Shown here: positions 1-13,600 of the stretch, one piece after another | How the letters are laid out: each line of letters begins with the position of its first letter | How positions within the stretch are numbered: position 1 is the stretch's first letter | Assembly (NCBI GenBank): GCA_947247005.1 | Contig: OX365951.1 | Span: 31,982,899-32,046,898, forward strand | From: Spisula solida | Lineage: Eukaryota > Mollusca > Bivalvia > Venerida > Mactridae | Direction of reading: 5' to 3' | DNA length: 64,000 nt | Notes under the pieces: model-generated | Told to the model about the DNA's origin: nothing | Seen by the model: the letters and a program-made list of their open reading frames with translations, nothing else | The model's database searches: none | Program-made: the position numbers and the translations under genes

Positions 1-1543
1 TATTGTTATAAGATAAATCAATTGAGTACATTTCCTGGAATTCAGTTCGATATTTATCAAGTTCTCGTATGTTAGACATTCATGAATTGAGAAGAAACTA
101 CACATATTGATATATTAAGATTGGACATGACTTTGAAATGATAGATGGTCTCACTGTGTGCCTCTCAGACACTCTTGTTATGTTTCTCAATTTCCATCTT
201 TACCGTATTATCTCTATTATATGCACTGTTGTGACAACTCGGCAATCGTCATCGAAAATAAAAAACAGACCTTGTTGTGTATGCTTTAGCATTGATTAAT
301 TATATAATATTTTAATTTATTGATAGATTTTGTATAATTTTTTTAAAATTGGGTGTTTTAAAACTTTCCAGGATTATATTTGAACTGATTATTTTGAAAC
401 TTTATAGCAGTTCGTAGTTTGTTATAAAGAAAATATGAGTAAAATGACCGTATCGCATGAAATAGACATAATTAGCGAACATGATAATGTAGGAATTAAT
501 AGTATATCCTTATCATAGTTTAAACTTATGTTTACTTGTTTATTTACTATGTATACGTCATGTATTAATAAACTATAACTTACCATTGGCTAATATTAGT
601 AATAAATACGATTTTATAATTCAAAACCTCAGCAAAAAGTAAATCGATAATAATATTTTTATGATGAATGAAGTCACACATTTTATGCTTTGAGCTACAC
701 GTGTAGCAAGAGCGTACCTTCGATAAACAGAATTGCAATAAATTACATCATTTTGTGAATAATGACGTCATTTCCGGATAATATTCAATGAATATCAAAA
801 AGTTCTAATGAGTACGTATTCCAAACATATTCTTTCCTACATTATACATTGTATGTATAGAGTTATAAATAAGAATAATAAAGCCTGAATAATTTCCGGA
901 ATAGAAAAGGTTGAGTATGTAACCATCCTGTTCTCGCGATACCACGCGATATCTCAGTCGGGTTATTATTTGTATCAAATCTCGGGACTGAAAAGGGATC
1001 TTCTCAATTTTCTCAGTGGTAAAACAAAAGCACGGATGTAGAAACGATTATTCACGTGAAATAAATGATAAATACATTTTAAGATGAAAAATCAATGGAA
1101 AATTACAGGGCCGTGAACGAGCGCTGACTCTCCATGTATGCATAATTCGAAACTAATCCGTCGGAGTCAGTTTTTTCTCGGATAACTGTCGTTGTTTTGA
1201 AATCGAACCTTCTCGAGTATCTGTCTGTTTAAGGAGCCATTTGACAACTAAATACAGCAAACTAATTGATTTATTCTGTCCTGACTATCATATTCGAAAC
1301 AAATTAGTCAATAAGATCTAGTATACATGTTTTGTATTGATAGCAATGCGAACTTGCGTCTGACTAACTGTTGCGCATGCGTGCTTAAGCATTATATTAC
1401 TGATATTTTTTCTGGTTTTGAGTAGTTTAATTATTTTTTTCAGCTAACAATGATAAGTTACTTCCTTCCCAGTATTCATAGATATTGTTAGACAGCGTAT
1501 ACGTATCATATTTTTCATCAATTTATTTTTATTTTCTCATTAG
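1..1543. other. Intron (or 5' flank) before first visible IgLON-like exon
   Basis: AT-rich non-coding DNA. No signal-peptide exon ending in phase 1 could be found on the + strand, and no recognisable repeat family stands out. It is most simply the 3' part of a long first intron. Confidence 0.6.
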
Positions 1544-1650
1544 TGTTTGGAGTGGAGCCCAGTTTTGACGTGCCTGTGATTAATGTGACTGTACGACAGG
1601 GTGATATAGCCATTCTCCCGTGCTCTGTAGACTACCTCGGGGAACATAAG
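1544..1650 (+). CDS. IgLON-like gene, exon coding first half of Ig1
   Basis: The acceptor is ...ctcattag and the donor is AAG|gtgagt. The exon starts two bases into a codon (phase 1) and ends on a codon boundary. It encodes VFGVEPSFDVPVINVTV, then RQGDIAILPCSVDYLGEHK, giving the A-B strands of Ig1 with the first disulfide Cys in LPCS and one N-V-T sequon. Phase 1 entry is typical of an exon that follows a signal-peptide exon, which is not seen in 1-1543. Confidence 0.85.
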
Positions 1651-4600
1651 GTGAGTATAGTCCTCTCATCCATATAACACCAAAACAAAATAATATTGTG
1701 GTTCTAATAACGCTACCGACTCCATTTGTTGCCCATACCCTGAACATTTTAATGAAATATTTGCTTGAAATCACGACGGCTAGGTGAAAATCCGTTGCAT
1801 GCAAACAATAAAATAACCTTTTAAAGAATAATATATGTATGTATTTTCTACCTACCCATTTCTTCAGTATGTTACCGGAACCTCAATATAAATCTGTTTT
1901 GGCCTTATTCAGGTTTGAGAACAAGGTTTGCAATGTACTAGGCAGGAGTAAATGTAAACATTGAACAATTTACTCCATGATGACGTCATACATAAATGTA
2001 ACATTTTGCCTCAGGGGGTGGTAGACATACGCGGGACTTTAGACAGAAGACGATATGACACGGTGTTATCTGAATCAACTTTGTCTTCCAAACATAGTGT
2101 GTTATTAGAACAGATGCTATTAAACATGTGTTATTTGTACATATTGCGGATAAATGTCTAATTAAAATCTTATAAAATTTTAGATCCCACTAATTCGTAA
2201 AAACAATGTCTGATTATGTGTATTGATTATAGATAACCGTGTCTCAATATTTCGCGTCTCAGCATTTCGGTAATTTCACTGAAACTTTGTTAAATTAAAC
2301 GTACGACTGGTGACCGACTGTTGCCATTAATATGCGGTCTAAAATTGAATTTATTTTGGCACTATCTAACAGTAATAATATATCAACTCGATTATAGAAA
2401 ATGACTTCGAATGATTGGTGCTATTTTTTGGAAAATCAACGCCTGGATTGGGCCAAATGCTTTTTATGAGAAATGTAGTTCTGAAGAAAGAAAAGCTAGA
2501 TGAGAAGATTACTGAAATAGCTCATCCAATTTCTGCGCTGTTTGACTCTTGTCCCTCCAAATATAAGATAAATATTGGCAATATGGAGATGGCAAACATA
2601 TTAGGTTCTCTCGTAAGTCAGTCAGTCTATAACACCCCTTAATGTTCACATTATTCTCGATTTTATGTGCCGAATTCTGACATCAAACCTAACATGTAAT
2701 CCGATTGTGTTCAATGTGCATTTTGACCTTTGACTGTTTAGTTATTAATTTAATTTATTTTTATGTACGATGGCAAAACAAATAATTATATCGTGTTACG
2801 CATATTTAAATGAACGCGTCAGTGAACGAACTTTTTTATACCCCCTCGTATATGTTAATATTATAGAGATGCTTTTAATCAGCAGTAAACAAACTGATAT
2901 TAGCAGATAAATGTTTTAAAACGTTCTTCTAACCCTTTCAACTTTGTGATAATATAACTTAAATTTTAAAAAAAAAGCGGAAATAATTATCCGCCTCAGG
3001 TTATTTCTGTCAAACTATCCCACTTAACACTTCTTACAGTTTTTCAGCTTACTAATACCAGCGTTCATTTGTTTGCAACATAGCCTGTAAAAAACCGAAG
3101 TCGCAATTAATTTCTATATCGAATTGCGAAAGTGTCGTGGCTTTGAGAAAATAATCCAAAGACGAAGCAAAATTACTCAGTTTTTGAGAAGTATTTTATT
3201 TCATTTTTCGTTACAAATAAAGTACATGTCACGCAACTGTTTAAATTGAACAAGAAACTTCGACATAATTGGTCTATAACATGAAACACGTGCTTTATTA
3301 TGCGTTCCTGTGACATTTATTTGCGGTACAAAAACCCCACGGTTTCTGAACATAACAACAAAATATAATTGAAACGCTTCGTGTATTTGATAACCAAATT
3401 TGTTGAGACGCAGATACTCTTGTAATGTTTCTATGACTGAAACATGGCTTGTGATGTTCAGTTGTCTAGAGTTCCAGAATTACTACCATCTTGATCAGTG
3501 TATGTATATTGCAGTGAATAGGAATTTAATTAAACCACGAATTAACAAAAGCTGCCATATTGTAAGGGACGCATGTCCCAAAGTGCTCTGTTGATAGCCT
3601 ATACACAATTACAGGGGGTCCAAATATAATCTTTAGTTTCAGTGTCTTTTTTTCAACCTCAAACATTCTGCTTTCGCTAAGAAAACTTGCGCATGTATTG
3701 AGATATGATGCAATAGATACACAATTTTAAGTTACCAGCTTTTAGATAATAAATTGCATAATGTTTAGTAAACTATCAGTTTACTAACTACTTTATTTTG
3801 CTCGTGACGTATATTCAGTGTTTATGACGTTCTCAAGATGTCTGCCCGTCTGACGTGTCCCTTCTTGCATACGTTCTTTGAAACTGTTGATACATTGGCA
3901 CATGTGTCTCAACTTACCGTCTTACTTTCTCTTTTAATGTTCCTCGGTAGCATAGACGTGCCCGTTGGCTTTGAGCTGTACAAAATATTGGACGTTTTAT
4001 TTTGTTTAAACAATTTAGCGTGAATTAAGTCAAAAGTTTTCGTTGAATTTAGTATGAATAAGATGGTAACTTATGAGCAGTTTGGTGGTCATGCCTTTAA
4101 CGCATTGGAATTGAACCCAGTTGTAACGGATATCGATTATCTTCATTATCTTTATTTAACTAGATCAATGGCAATTAATCCTTTAACCAATATTAATGAT
4201 TTGACAGCATTTAAGCCTGATCTTAATAACATTAACTTTCAACATTGTGCTTGTCTGATGGGAGATTGCTGTCCGCTATCATTTACATGCGCAGCCTCTT
4301 TAGAGCAACTTTGTTGATATTCAGAAGAGATGACTGCGATGGAGAGGCTTCTTATATTAATCCTCTCTTGGTAATAAACACCGTAAATAGCATATCGGAC
4401 TGAGCAGGCAATTCAATAAATGAACATTGGAAAACAGAAAAACATATTATAAGTACATAGTCTCAAACTAAAACGCGAAGGAAAAAATGAACTTGGATAA
4501 AGAGCCACAAGGCACAAACCTGACAGTCCGCCTCAGTCACTAGCACACAACCGGAGCGAGCGGACAAAGATGACCACTCACCACAAAATATTATAAGTAC

Positions 4601-7600
4601 ATAGTCTCAAACTAAACTCGAAAGAAAAAATGAAACTGGATAAAGAGCCACAAGGCACAAACCCGACAGTCCGCCTCAGTCACTAGCACACAACCGGAGC
4701 GATCCGGCAAAGATGATCACTCACCACAAGCACAACACCGACAGTGCAACAGCCAATAGAAATAGTACACAGTCAAGAAATGGAACAACCTTATAACGCT
4801 GGACTACAAAGTAAAGTGAAGTGCACATAGAAAATAAACAACGTTTAACAAAAAGGCTAAGTGTCAACAGTCTTTCTGAGTTAACATATGTTACCGGTCG
4901 TTGCATCATCACAACCCAGCATAATTCATATCCAACATATAATAACAAATAATGTACGTGAGAACAAAACAAGAAAAGACTAACACAATGTATTAACACT
5001 ATTCAATTAATACCAATTTATAAATGTAAATTTGTAAATATTATTGTTTAAAAAAAAAATGATCACTATAATTATGCTATTGAATCATGTTTTCTGTATT
5101 TTGGGCCGGTGGCCTTGTACTATTGAAATAAATCTTGTATCTTGTATCTTGTATCTATATAATAACAAATAATGAAGATATACATAAACAGTCGATTTCA
5201 GACGTTGGCCGAAATATTAAATTTTGTGAGAAAAAAAGTAGATGAAATTAGTTTTGTTTGTCATAGTCATTATTCATTTTGGCGATGTTAGTCAGAAGAG
5301 ATAGGGATGGTCAAGATGGCCGCCTATACAGCATAGATACACCATACTTCATACAATTGCGTGTTTCTGTTTCATGTTTATTGGAAACTACAAACATATG
5401 AGACATATAGTGAAATCAGTCCATTTTTCATCGCGCAGATGACAATAAGAAACGTTACCTTACTTCGTTTTAGGAAAAAGACCAACTTCTCTCTTACTGA
5501 TTACTGTTATATGTCTGGCTTATTATACTACAAGGGAAGTTTTGACAATCATTATTACATTGAAATAACAAGAATGGTCTAGAACCCAGACTTTTCTAAA
5601 GATGGAATGATTTTCCATTTTGTAAAATTACCCTTTGTGTTGTTTAAACATCGATGTATTTAGTTTTGTCTGACTACATAAAACCATAAGAACGCTACGT
5701 ATCATCTGCTACTGGAAACAGGAACAATGCCATTGAAATTAGGTCGTAAATTATTTTACTTAATTTGGTCATATTGCCAAAAACTATTAAACTTCACGTT
5801 CGAATGGTTAATTTCATTTCAAGATAAATTTTGAGAAGAAATCCGCGTGCATAAAGTAATAATTATCTGCTCCAGTTGTATTGGAATTCTTCAAACATGT
5901 TTTTGAAGCTTTCTTTCAAATCTATAATGTCACATAAGGATTGCGAGAGGACCATGAAAACATAGCTGTGCACGAATAGAACGTAAAATGATTGTAATTT
6001 GTAAGACTATCTTAAAATAATAAAAATAAGAATAAATTATGTTTTTATTTATGTCTGGACGACAGTCACAAATTGTTGTTGTCGAGGTAGAATATCAATT
6101 ATCGAGGGACCATGAATTAATCAACATAATGTGCTACCATGGTTGCAGAAGATAAATAAATGCAACATATTTATACCCACTACCCAGAAATGTGTTTACT
6201 GTAAAATCATATAATTCGCGAGATTGTTTTCTCGAGGTCAACATTTCGCGATGTTGTTATTCTGGTGTAGTTCGCGAGATTAAATATTCGCAATTTTTAT
6301 AATCAGAAAGAACTTCTTTCTATGTTTAACTCCTGTTGTTTAGCTAGCTAGAATATTTTTGCGACCTTATCGAATTCGCCAATTCAGCGAAAATTAATTC
6401 CTCTCGACATTTTCTGATTTTACTGTTTACAGTAAGGACCATAATTTGCGCGAACTATCGACTTAATTAAACTGTATGAAAATAATTCCAGGTGGTTTGG
6501 ACTGACCAGTGGTCGACGTTACTGACGTTAGATGACCGGCGTATTATAGATGATCCAAGGATTAGTATAGAACGTCCATACATGCGAGATTGGAACCTAC
6601 ATATAAGGAAGACGGCATACAGTGACCGGGGAAGATACACATGTCAGATCAATACTAACCCCGTCAAAACTAAAACGGTTGTTCTCTTCGTGCAAGGTAT
6701 TGTATAAACAACCTCCGGCTTATCCTGAATATTTTGGGAAAATGGTACTTTGTCCCCGCAAAACGAGTTATTTTTATCTTTTTTTTCGAAAATATTACTG
6801 TTTTGATTTTTTTAAACATGCCACCATTGTTATTGTAAAGCGCTTTTGATCAAATAATTAGATGAAAAAGGCGTTACACAATTTTGGTGTAAATTTATTA
6901 GATGTTATGAGATATTGACCGGATCCTGTATATTTAGTGTAATACTCGTGGATACTGCGTTGTATATTATTCTATACATTTTTGTACACTGAAGACTTGC
7001 AATAACACCATATACAAAAACATCGCTACATGTATATACAACTAAATATTAGCAGAATTGCTTGAATCACCCCATAATTAAAGGAATATTGACATGTCTT
7101 GCATTAATAGCCACCATACTTTGGTGTCTGACAGAGCTATTGGCATCGATGATACCTTATGAAAGTTGTTGATGTTATTCATTTTGAAAGCTTATTGGTA
7201 TATTCCAGTAGACCGGAGCAATGTAAGTAGTGTTATACATTTGCACAGTCGCTGGGCAACGCGTTATTTTAATGTTTTATTAAGTCATAACTTGTAAAAC
7301 GCATTTTGTCTGAAATTTTCAAATATAACGAGAATTTTAATATGCCTTCTGTCAGCTAATGTTAGAAATTGATGAGACCAAATATTTGAAGAATGGCGGA
7401 TTTTACACCGTTCTGTGTTTGTTTATTTCCTTTCCACAGTTGTCATAGCAATGATATTTATTACAAATATCCTGAACTCTGTATGTAGGCGAAGCTTTGA
7501 GTTATGATGTTAGTATATAAGATTTCTGATAATAGATGCGATTTTTTTTCGTTCAACTGTAAACTTATGTACATGTATTATTGTCGATTGAAATATAATG

Positions 7601-10600
7601 TAAACTCTTTTTGTTGGTGGTTGATAGGTTTCAAAACGTGTTTTCATTCGCTCATCTCGTCAAACTACATACAGTATATTCATGAGTAACTCGACTAAGG
7701 TCAACCTTGATATATATATGCGAAATAATTTCCCCAAAACAAACTAAATATTTTCAAAACGAATTCACATTGGCTGATTCAAAACATGTCCTCAAGCAAA
7801 TAAAACTGACTAAATATCCGTAACGTTTACCTTTCCTTCAGCTTTACTAATGGAATGATTAAAAACCATACATTTCAATTAACTGATCGGATATTTAATT
7901 AAATGAATGATACTTAAACGCTTTGATTATTTTTAGGGTGGGAAAATACTTATACACTGTAAATAGTCTGTGACCAATATTCGCCACCATTTTGTTTTTA
8001 CGAAAATCATGTATAAAAGCCGAGCACAAAAAGGTACACAAAAAAGGTACACACAAAAACGAATACGTCCATACCCAAAGCACATGCAATAATGCTCAAT
8101 ACAAAACTGACCAAGAAATTGAAACTAAAAAGCTACATACCCCTAATATCAGATGTCAAAAACGTGTTGAACGTGATGACATTAGGCCTTTTCGACTGGG
8201 TTGTTTCGTGGAGCAGGTTACAGTCTGGTTTCTGTTCTAATTTTACAGTTGTATTACTGTAGTAGTGCTGTAATTGTGGGGACGGGAACCAGGCTAAAAA
8301 TTGCTTCACGAAACAGCCCAATCGAAAAGGCCTAATATCTTCATGAAGGTACCCGAGTTTCTAATTCTAACATTCTTAGTTATCAATTGACATTTTTTGT
8401 ACACACAGGATAATCAGAGTAAACTAATCGTGCTATATAGACCAACATCTCCCAAAACTGAGCTTTTTCAAAACTCAATGTTGAGCTAAATGTTTAATCA
8501 TTACTAGTATTTTATCTTATGTTTGAAAGTCTAATTGTTATGTACGAGGGGTGATCAATATATTCGTGGACTTTTCATCTAGTAATTTTGTTTTGTCAGC
8601 AAGGCTCAAAAGCCTTATTCAGTGTAGGATATCTCCGACTGAATGCACCTATACCATAGCTTTATTCCTGTAATGGGTTCGTGACGCAGGCCGTCACGTG
8701 ACGTCATTCCAAGCGTCACCGTTTGAGCAGCACCGAGCTCCTTTCTGGACTCATATCCGACCCACTGTATACGATTTGTTTACTTTTAATACATAAATAA
8801 GTCATAAATAGCCAACCCAGGAATTTAAGGCGGAATAGAAATTGTGTCGTTGCGTTATTGGACTTAAAACTCTGAAAAAAGCGGTTGGCTTTACACGGTA
8901 GCATCATCCCGATGGAGAAGGAATCACGACCTAACAAGTTTAGGGCGCAATTTCTAAAGAACTCCTTTCAAATGGAATGAAAGATTTATTGTTTTGTAAT
9001 CTATACTGATCGTAGCGTTTGCCAGGAACATATTTTTCAGAAAAATGCCTCTTATTTCTCAGAAATTAGGGAGAAGTATCCCTAACTCTGTCTTAATACA
9101 TCCGTTTATTCTTATTTTACCATGGCGTCAGTTTAACAGAGTCCCTACAATCACATACACAACGAATCATGTGTAGATCACTGATTTGAAGTGCAAAGAA
9201 TCCCCATACATGTTAGTCAAGTCATCTTCGAGTTATCGCAAGGATTTTCCGAGTTAGGCGTTAATTTTAATAAAATGCCGTTGCTCTGTGATTATTTATT
9301 GTCCGTCACGCTCGACGGTGCGCGCTGCACCTTGGTCACAATAAGTGACGTCATCAAGGACAATGTGACGTAACAGGATATAGAGGATATTTGTTGATTT
9401 TGGTGTAAGATCGTATTTTATTTCACCGAGTGATCACAGAAAATCAATATTTTCATGCGTGGCGTATAGCCACGTGTTAAAATATAATTTTATGTGATCA
9501 CGAGTGAAATAAAATTGATCTTTCACCAAAAATCAACAAATTTTCTGTTTATTATATGCTTCAATTTCTCTTAAAATGGTACCGTAATTGGGTTAATTGG
9601 AAAAATCACGTCGATATTGGAACTTCACGACGTGACAATTGTGACGTCATGATGACGTAACGCACATTTTTAAGCCCGGCGCCGTTGACGTTACGTTTCA
9701 TTTTCTGAACGATACTGGAACCAGCTTCTAAAACAGTGAAAATAACAAAGTGGTAATTTCACTATTATTTTCACTGTTATTTTCACTGAAAAATCTCCGT
9801 AATCCATTGAAAGCAAATAATAAAATTAATTAATTAAAACGCTAGATAATTGATAGATCTATACTGCCTGGTAATTTCATTGTTCTAAAATCAATATTTA
9901 AAAAGTAAGAAGGAAAGTCTTCGAATATATTGATCACCCCTCGTACTTATTATGTTACCATGCAATGCATCATATGACCTGGTTTAAAAAATGTTTGTAA
10001 ATATTTTTATGTTGTTTGTCAAGAAACTGCATTGTTTACGACAATGAATTATTCTGTTCTGTTCCTATGCACTTAAGATGCATTTCATCAAAGATGAGAT
10101 ATGCTCGCATATTTTCAATTAAGACGCAATAATTAGCTTATAATAACGATGTGAACATCATCAGTCTAGCCTCAGGGTTTTGTTGACGTTTTTATGTCTG
10201 AACAAAAAGTGATAGTTCGCTTCCAATGAGAATATCCCATTCATCAAAAATAGTGTCGGTTAACTTTTGTCTAAAATTGGACAGCAATCGATAAGTTCGC
10301 ACGACATTGCCGAAAGTAATTTACGAGAAGGCGAACTTTTGTTGCTGTATTGTTTTCCCTTAGAGAATGCAAGACTCAATTATAACGCAAGTATAGTCCG
10401 AGTTGTTCGATCTGTCGCTAAAACGTTGACCTTACCAGTGGAGTCATTTAAAAGAACTCTTCAGTCTTGAGACGGGTACAGCATTATCAATTCTAATAAC
10501 TTGTATAAAACTAGCTATAAAGGCAATAAAATATTAAGGCATCTTAAAATTGGAAGTATTTGCTGTATCATCAGAACGTCAAGAGAGAGTACTCAAGAAA

Positions 10601-13600
10601 GGTCAAAAAGGAAAATCTCAGACCACAAGGACTAACAAAAAAAGGACAAATTCCAACTTTCATTGTGTTTATTTAGCCCAATAAAAGTGTATGGGAGTGT
10701 TACAACTCAGTTAATTGAATAACCCTGCGGCTAAAGACATGGATTTTAATGATTCAGATAAACCTGACGCGGAAAGTTAAACATCTGAGATAGATATTCG
10801 AATGTTATTTGGTGTACTGGTGTAATCAGGTAGTTCAGTATCAACGTTATAGGGTCCAAAGATTTGCGAATTTAATTCTAAAGATTGTTTGACTTAGAGC
10901 AAAAGGACACGTTATTCTGACCCCCTCGTATTCATTAGTATATTTTAACGACTTTGGTTGGTCGATGTTGATAATTGAACCCGTACCTTCGGTCTCGAAG
11001 CTGGCGCTTGCATCACTACATTACATGTGCCAGTTCGATAAATGTTGTTTAGTTTGTCCGGCCAGAATGTTTGCTTTATAAATCGCCTGATCGTGCATTA
11101 AAATTGCACACTTAAGAACATAATAACCTTAGTTTTTCTAAGGTATATGGGAATGGGTGTTTTTATTGCCGGTCAGTAATTATGTTTGGAGCAAAATCTC
11201 CCGATCGGACAAGTTGTTAGGGGAATCTCCGAATTGCCCAATATGGACAATACCACCCACTGCTTAATTTGTATAAACTACACCCTTATGGATTGACTAA
11301 TAAATAAGGGCTTTCAATATATCTGATATATATACTGAAGTATCGCCATTTTCATTTCAGTTCCGTCCAAGATAGTAAATGAAATGTCTAGTCAAGACCA
11401 GACTGTACGGGAAGGGGAAACAGTAACTCTGGTGTGCAACGTCACCGGGGAACCAACACCGGAAGTGACGTGGCATAAATTACCTAACGACGGAATGTCT
11501 CCGAAAGAGAGTGCGTATTTACAGCATTTTGTTGTTGTACAAGCCAATCCTTTGTTTTCTTTTTCGCCAAACTTTTAACTATCGCTTCCTATTGACTTTC
11601 GCATAATTTCAAAACTTAACAAACCATTTAACTATTTTTTTCTTTTTCTTTCTGAGTATGAGCATAGCATAATCACATTAGATCAACTTTCTTACAGTCA
11701 TATTTGCATAAGCCAAGGCAATATATTCAGCATAATAATGCAATAGCCGCTTGTACTAATAATAAGCAATACTATACTAATGGATACAATGTACAATGTA
11801 TATCAATAATAACATGTAAAGTTTATTGCAGAATGCGAGCTTAAGCTGTATGTGTGCATACGTGTCATGTCTACGTTATGTGTGTAATTGTACGTTTAGA
11901 TATGTCTACACAAAATCGATGTGTTTTAGTCTATGCACTGAAAATAAAATAGTTCTCGTCACACTGCAGAAAAAGATGAATCATATGTTCCATAAACAAT
12001 GATAGCTTAATAACTTGATAGAAATTAATGTAAATGTTACAAGTACAAGACTGTTCTCGAATAGGGAGACATACAGACATAGACACTGGGTCCGGACATT
12101 AATATTTATATAATCAGCCTCTAATCTCCTGTGGTGTATTTACTTTATTTCTATAACTGCTGTTTGCTCTCTCGGTGTTTCAATGTGTTGTATTAATACA
12201 AAAGGGACACTACTCATATCTGGCTTACAGGTCAAGTATTTAACGTACTTTTAATCATTTTTAATATTAAATTATGTTTTTCTAGTAATCTAGATTAGTT
12301 ATTAACACCCCCGCTTTCCTGTTCATTGTGATACTTTCCGGTGAATTGTCGTTCTTTCCTGTTCATTGTTAGCTTGTCCTTAAGTGGCTATGCATGTTGT
12401 TTTCTCTGCCTGCATGTTTATATAACGATTAGTTCATCCCGTGTGCCCTCTTAATTGATTTCTTTTGTTCTATTATCCCTCAGGACTTGATCTGGAACCA
12501 GGCTCAAAAACCCTCATCGATTCCTGTGCGTATACTCTCGAACAAACAGGTATTATTCAGTTTTGGCACAATGTTTTTTCCTAGACGTAGTTGGCTTACA
12601 AGTCACGTGGCTAAATCTATGGTGCCTGATTGGTTCATTCAAATTGCATATGTAGATTAAAATATATATCCACTCATGTTATACTGTAAAGTGAATTTCA
12701 AACGTCCACTAATCTTAAGTTGATCGACTAACTGCCATAACAGAGTTAACAAACCCCATTCCATATTAAAAACAACCTGTTGTAAAACTAATCATCGTTA
12801 TGCAGTCTATATGTGTTTCCCTCTTTGCTAACAGGTGTGGGGCAACAACACTAACTTGCATTAAGCATGGACTAACATTTCTAATGAATTAAAGCCAGCT
12901 CATTTCAAACGCAGAATTTATTCTATCTATAGCAATGATGTTTTTACACACATCCGGAATACTGGTGTAGGGATAGTTTTGAGGGGTTGGTTTGCAATGG
13001 AACCATTTTCACACGTTGTTATACTGAGAATGTTAAATTTGTCATACTTATGTTATTTGTCTCTTCCAACAGAATCCAGATAATAAATCTAATAATTAGT
13101 TTACTTCAAAATGAAGAGTGTCTTCTACCTTCTTTAGAGAGAGCTTCTTTTCTCTAGTTGAGAAAGTTCTTTTGTTTTTGGAGATTTTTCAATAAATTGA
13201 TATCGATTTAATGTGTAATGAATTATGCTTTACCTAGCATTGTTCCCCTTCAGTCTATTGTTCAGTCAAAATGAAATACTGAAATACTCGTCTAATAATG
13301 CTTTTGTAATGCTTTCGTCTTTTGGGATTGATAAGTGTACATGTCTGAGTTCACACTTCAAACTCAGTAATTATTGCACTGTCTAGACGGTGTATTTATG
13401 TTGTTGCATTGGGATGGTTCCATGCTTTTATTGGCCATGCAATCCGCATATTTTGTTGAAAATTTCTAAAGGGAGATTACAGCACCATGTTCTTGCCAAA
13501 AAAACTTGACAAACTACGCAAATGCGTATTTATAACTATTTTGCCTGACTCAGGTTTACCGTTGGATAGAAAAAATCTAGTCATTAATATGTTAATAGTA

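Larger units (their letters stand above)
1651..6491. other. Intron between Ig1 half-exons
   Basis: This is a 4.8-kb intron. Besides AT-rich unique-looking DNA it holds a mariner-type end (3610-3720), a tandem 144-bp duplication (4444-4729) followed by a retroposon-like 3' tail (to 5156) and an inverted-repeat element (6197-6434) that ends 57 bp before the next exon. Short open frames elsewhere in the intron look random. Confidence 0.7.
6697..11360. other. Intron between Ig1 and Ig2
   Basis: A 4.7-kb intron containing a 156-bp MITE (8181-8336) and a 1.4-kb mariner-like element (8545-9943) with a nested hairpin element. The remainder is AT-rich with no recognisable coding sequence. Confidence 0.7.

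Noticed and set aside
4721..4999. 92-codon - strand frame rich in Leu, Cys and Val
   Set aside because: It overlaps a repeat with a retroposon tail on the opposite strand; the hydrophobicity follows from base composition.
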